Shown here one piece after another: positions 62,328-64,000 of a stretch of DNA of 64,000 nucleotides. Position 1 is the first letter of the stretch; each line of letters starts with the position of its first letter. The notes under the pieces were generated by a model that searched no databases, had not been told where the DNA came from, and worked only from the letters and a program-made list of their open reading frames with translations. Position numbers and translations under genes: made by a program. The stretch is from Bacillota bacterium (GTDB taxonomy: Bacteria; Bacillota_A; Clostridia; Christensenellales; Aristaeellaceae). The stretch spans positions 22,606-86,605 of the forward strand of contig JAEZSP010000009.1 of the NCBI GenBank assembly GCA_023421735.1, read 5' to 3'.

Positions 62328-62470
62328 GTCATGTCCTCCCATATCGTTCATCTGTCCGCATATTACGGACTCTTCAATCAAATCGATCGATCCATTTGCG
62401 CAGTTTGCTACAAACCGAGGGGCATTCCATGTAAATTTTGTTCCATCCGTCCGCCGTTCGCGTTTCTTCA

Positions 62471-62499
62471 TTGACATTCAATCGCAGCGCGCATATACT
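62471..62499 (+). promoter_or_regulatory. Promoter of the Cys/Met PLP enzyme gene
   Basis: TTGACA (62471-62476), 17-base spacer, TATACT (62494-62499). Confidence 0.88.
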
Positions 62500-62527
62500 T
62501 GTAAAAAATCGAATTGAGGGTGAAACC

Positions 62528-63703
62528 GTGAACGAGGATTTACTTGCGTTGACCCACGGGGGCGAAGACCCCGCCCGCTATTTGCACGCCGTCGTCCCCC
62601 CCATCTTCATGAATTCCCTGCATGTCTATGACAGCTGCGAAGCGGATGGCGAAAAGGACTGCTGCGGCAATCGCTATGTCTACGGCCGCGTATCAAACCC
62701 CACGGTCGAGATAGCCGAATCAAAGGTCGCGGCGCTGGAACACGGCGCGCGTGCGGTCATGTTCGCATCCGGCATGGCGGCTGCGACCTCCGCGATCATG
62801 GCGACCTGCAAGACAGGCAGCCATATCGTGTGCATGAAAAATGCGTACAATCCGGTCAAATCCTTTTTAAACGACCTGCTCATCCCCAACTTTGGCATGA
62901 CCGTGAGCTACGTGTCCGGGCAGGATCTTGCCGAACTCGAAGCCGCGATGCGTCCTGAGACGAGCCTGATCATTCTCGAAAGCCCCTCTACATTCGCCTT
63001 TTCCGTGGTGGATCTTTCTGAAATCGCCAAAATCGCCAAGGCACACGGCGCTCTTACATACATCGACAATTCCTATTGTACGCCCATCTTCCAGAAGCCG
63101 CTGGATCTGGGCATCGATATTGTGATGCATACCATGTCCAAGTACATCGGCGGTCATTCCGACATCATCGGCGGCGTAATTATCGCCAAGGATGCGGGAT
63201 TGATGGCAGAAGTTGCGCGCATGCGCGAGCTGTTCGGGGGCATCATCGGCCCCATGGAAGGATGGCTCGTTATCCGCGGATTGCGAACGCTCGACATTCG
63301 CGTCCGCGCGCACGAGAAAAACGCCATCGCCGTCGCCACGTGGCTCGAAAAAAACCCGCATGTGCGTCGTGTTCATTATACGGGTCTCCCGTCGCATCCG
63401 CAAGCGGAGATCGTAAAAAAGCAGCAGATGGGCTCTTCTGGCCTCTTGAGTTTTGAACTTGAGGGCACGGGCGCGGACGCAATCCGGCTCATCGACAACC
63501 TGAAGCTCTTTGGCAAGGGCTGCTCCTGGGGCGGATTTGAGAGCTTGGCGGTCGCGCCGCTGGTCGGTGCGTCGGAAGCGGATCTCGACTTCCTCAGTCT
63601 GCCGGGCGCACAAAGCCTCATCCGCATCCACTGCGGACTCGAAGGCGCGGAAAATCAAATCGAAGACATGGAGCAGGCGTTTCAAAAGACATTCGAATCA
63701 TAG
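62528..63703 (+). CDS. Cys/Met metabolism PLP-dependent enzyme
   Basis: 391 residues of the cystathionine gamma-synthase/methionine gamma-lyase family. The PLP lysine is Lys205 in HTMSKYIGGHSD, the phosphate loop is ASGMAAATSAI and YGRVSNPTVE is the substrate-side motif. Family members do transsulfuration or make H2S or methanethiol; which one cannot be told from sequence alone. GTG start, with GAGGGTG upstream. Confidence 0.9.
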   Translation: MNEDLLALTHGGEDPARYLHAVVPPIFMNSLHVYDSCEADGEKDCCGNRYVYGRVSNPTVEIAESKVAALEHGARAVMFASGMAAATSAIMATCKTGSHIVCMKNAYNPVKSFLNDLLIPNFGMTVSYVSGQDLAELEAAMRPETSLIILESPSTFAFSVVDLSEIAKIAKAHGALTYIDNSYCTPIFQKPLDLGIDIVMHTMSKYIGGHSDIIGGVIIAKDAGLMAEVARMRELFGGIIGPMEGWLVIRGLRTLDIRVRAHEKNAIAVATWLEKNPHVRRVHYTGLPSHPQAEIVKKQQMGSSGLLSFELEGTGADAIRLIDNLKLFGKGCSWGGFESLAVAPLVGASEADLDFLSLPGAQSLIRIHCGLEGAENQIEDMEQAFQKTFES

Positions 63704-63719
63704 TCGGTCATGCCCCAAG

Positions 63720-63746
63720 CCCCGCCGGATTGGCGGGGGTTTTTTG
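63720..63746 (+). terminator. Terminator after the PLP enzyme gene
   Basis: 7-bp stem CCCCGCC (63720-63726) and GGCGGGG (63732-63738), followed by seven T's. Confidence 0.88.
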
Positions 63747-63813
63747 TACTCCGAAAACCCCACGCTAGGCGTGGGGTTGAAAAAAGCCTACGGCTATGAG
63801 TAGGATAAAAAAA

Positions 63814-63870
63814 CTCCTTTTGCTATAATAAGACTGCGGTCTGCCAACTGCAGCGAAAAAGCAAAAGGAG
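63814..63870 (+). promoter_or_regulatory. Transposase leader: extended -10 promoter inside an SD-sequestering inverted repeat
   Basis: CTCCTTTTGC (63814-63823) pairs with GCAAAAGGAG (63861-63870); the right arm is the ribosome binding site of tnpA. TATAAT lies at 63824-63829, with TGC before it, so its own transcript begins after the left arm. Readthrough transcripts contain both arms and would hide the site. Confidence 0.75.
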
Positions 63871-63879
63871 GTCATCGGA

Positions 63880-64000
63880 ATGCCGAATGACGGGAACAGT
63901 TTAGCACACACCAAATGGAATTGCAAATACCATATCGTGTTTGCACCGAAGTATAGACGGAAGGTATTCTTTGGAGAGAAGAAACGAGAGATCGGGAAAA
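63880..64000 (+). CDS. tnpA: IS200/IS605 transposase TnpA (partial, cut by window end)
   Basis: The first 40 residues match IS200-type Y1 transposases: LAHTKWNCKYHIVFAPKYRR, in which the HIVFAPKYR segment is highly conserved. Catalytic His-x-His and Tyr lie further on, outside the window. The start is ATG 63880, 9 bases after AAGGAG. Confidence 0.93.
   Translation, partial: MPNDGNSLAHTKWNCKYHIVFAPKYRRKVFFGEKKREIGK

Larger units (their letters stand above)
63756..64000 (+). mobile_element. IS200/IS605-family element, left end (right end outside window)
   Basis: The left end opens with a perfect hairpin, AACCCCACGC (63756-63765) and GCGTGGGGTT (63769-63778), typical of the imperfect palindromes recognised by Y1 transposases. 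The transposase gene follows. No target duplication is expected for this class. Confidence 0.85.

Overview
The window looks like a GC-rich chromosomal segment of a low-GC-phylum relative (Bacillota, class Clostridia), probably an anaerobic gut or digester bacterium. Pointers are a PolC-type replicase, a BofA-family sporulation protein, a threonine T-box and a TPP riboswitch, ECF transporter genes, a glycyl-radical enzyme with its activase, and strong GGAGG ribosome binding sites with TTGACA/TATAAT promoters. A Christensenellales-like lineage is a guess from overall flavour only. No tRNA, rRNA or CRISPR array was seen.

Layout. 1-10197 (minus): the conserved clostridial rpsB-tsf-pyrH-frr-uppS-cdsA-dxr-rseP-ispG-polC operon, joining translation factors, isoprenoid and phospholipid synthesis and the replicase (polC is cut by the window edge). 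10226-13157 (plus): T-box controlled thrS, a small membrane protein and bofA. 13195-18334 (minus): a phosphotransferase and NUDIX pair, then pgk-tpiA-gpmI of lower glycolysis. 18465-23007 (plus): the ecfA1-ecfA2-ecfT energizing module of vitamin uptake, truA, a short pyrophosphatase-like protein, a YbaK deacylase and a membrane protein. 23114-26471: an Fe-S scaffold/GGGtGRT pair, a small membrane protein and a MATE exporter. 26474-32148: uvrB and uvrA, with a candidate LexA box before uvrB and a TIM-barrel protein between them. 32145-35232: two paralogous membrane proteins (the first with a premature stop) and an M20 peptidase. 35412-38608 (minus): pssA, a Tet(M)-like GTPase and mntP.

38973-50221 is the most interesting metabolic region: divergent oppA versus oppBCDF, an alanine racemase-like protein, an M20 amidohydrolase, a glycyl-radical activase and a hydroxyproline dehydratase (HypD) whose active-site residues are all present. 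It reads as a cassette for import, hydrolysis and anaerobic breakdown of hydroxyproline-containing peptides. A VanZ-like pseudogene and a YkvA-like protein follow. 51419-57086 holds a GntR/FadR regulator divergent from an amino-acid ABC operon that unusually contains a short-chain dehydrogenase and a cytidylate-kinase-like protein; three helically phased repeats lie just after its promoter. 57119-60524 is a TPP-riboswitch operon for thiamin-precursor uptake (ThiXYZ type) ending in a TatD-family hydrolase. The window closes with an FMN reductase, an Old Yellow Enzyme homologue, a Cys/Met-metabolism PLP enzyme and the left end of an IS200/IS605 element.

Translation is often coupled: many junctions are ATGA or TAATG overlaps. 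Starts were chosen by ribosome binding site and family alignment from memory; no database search was run.
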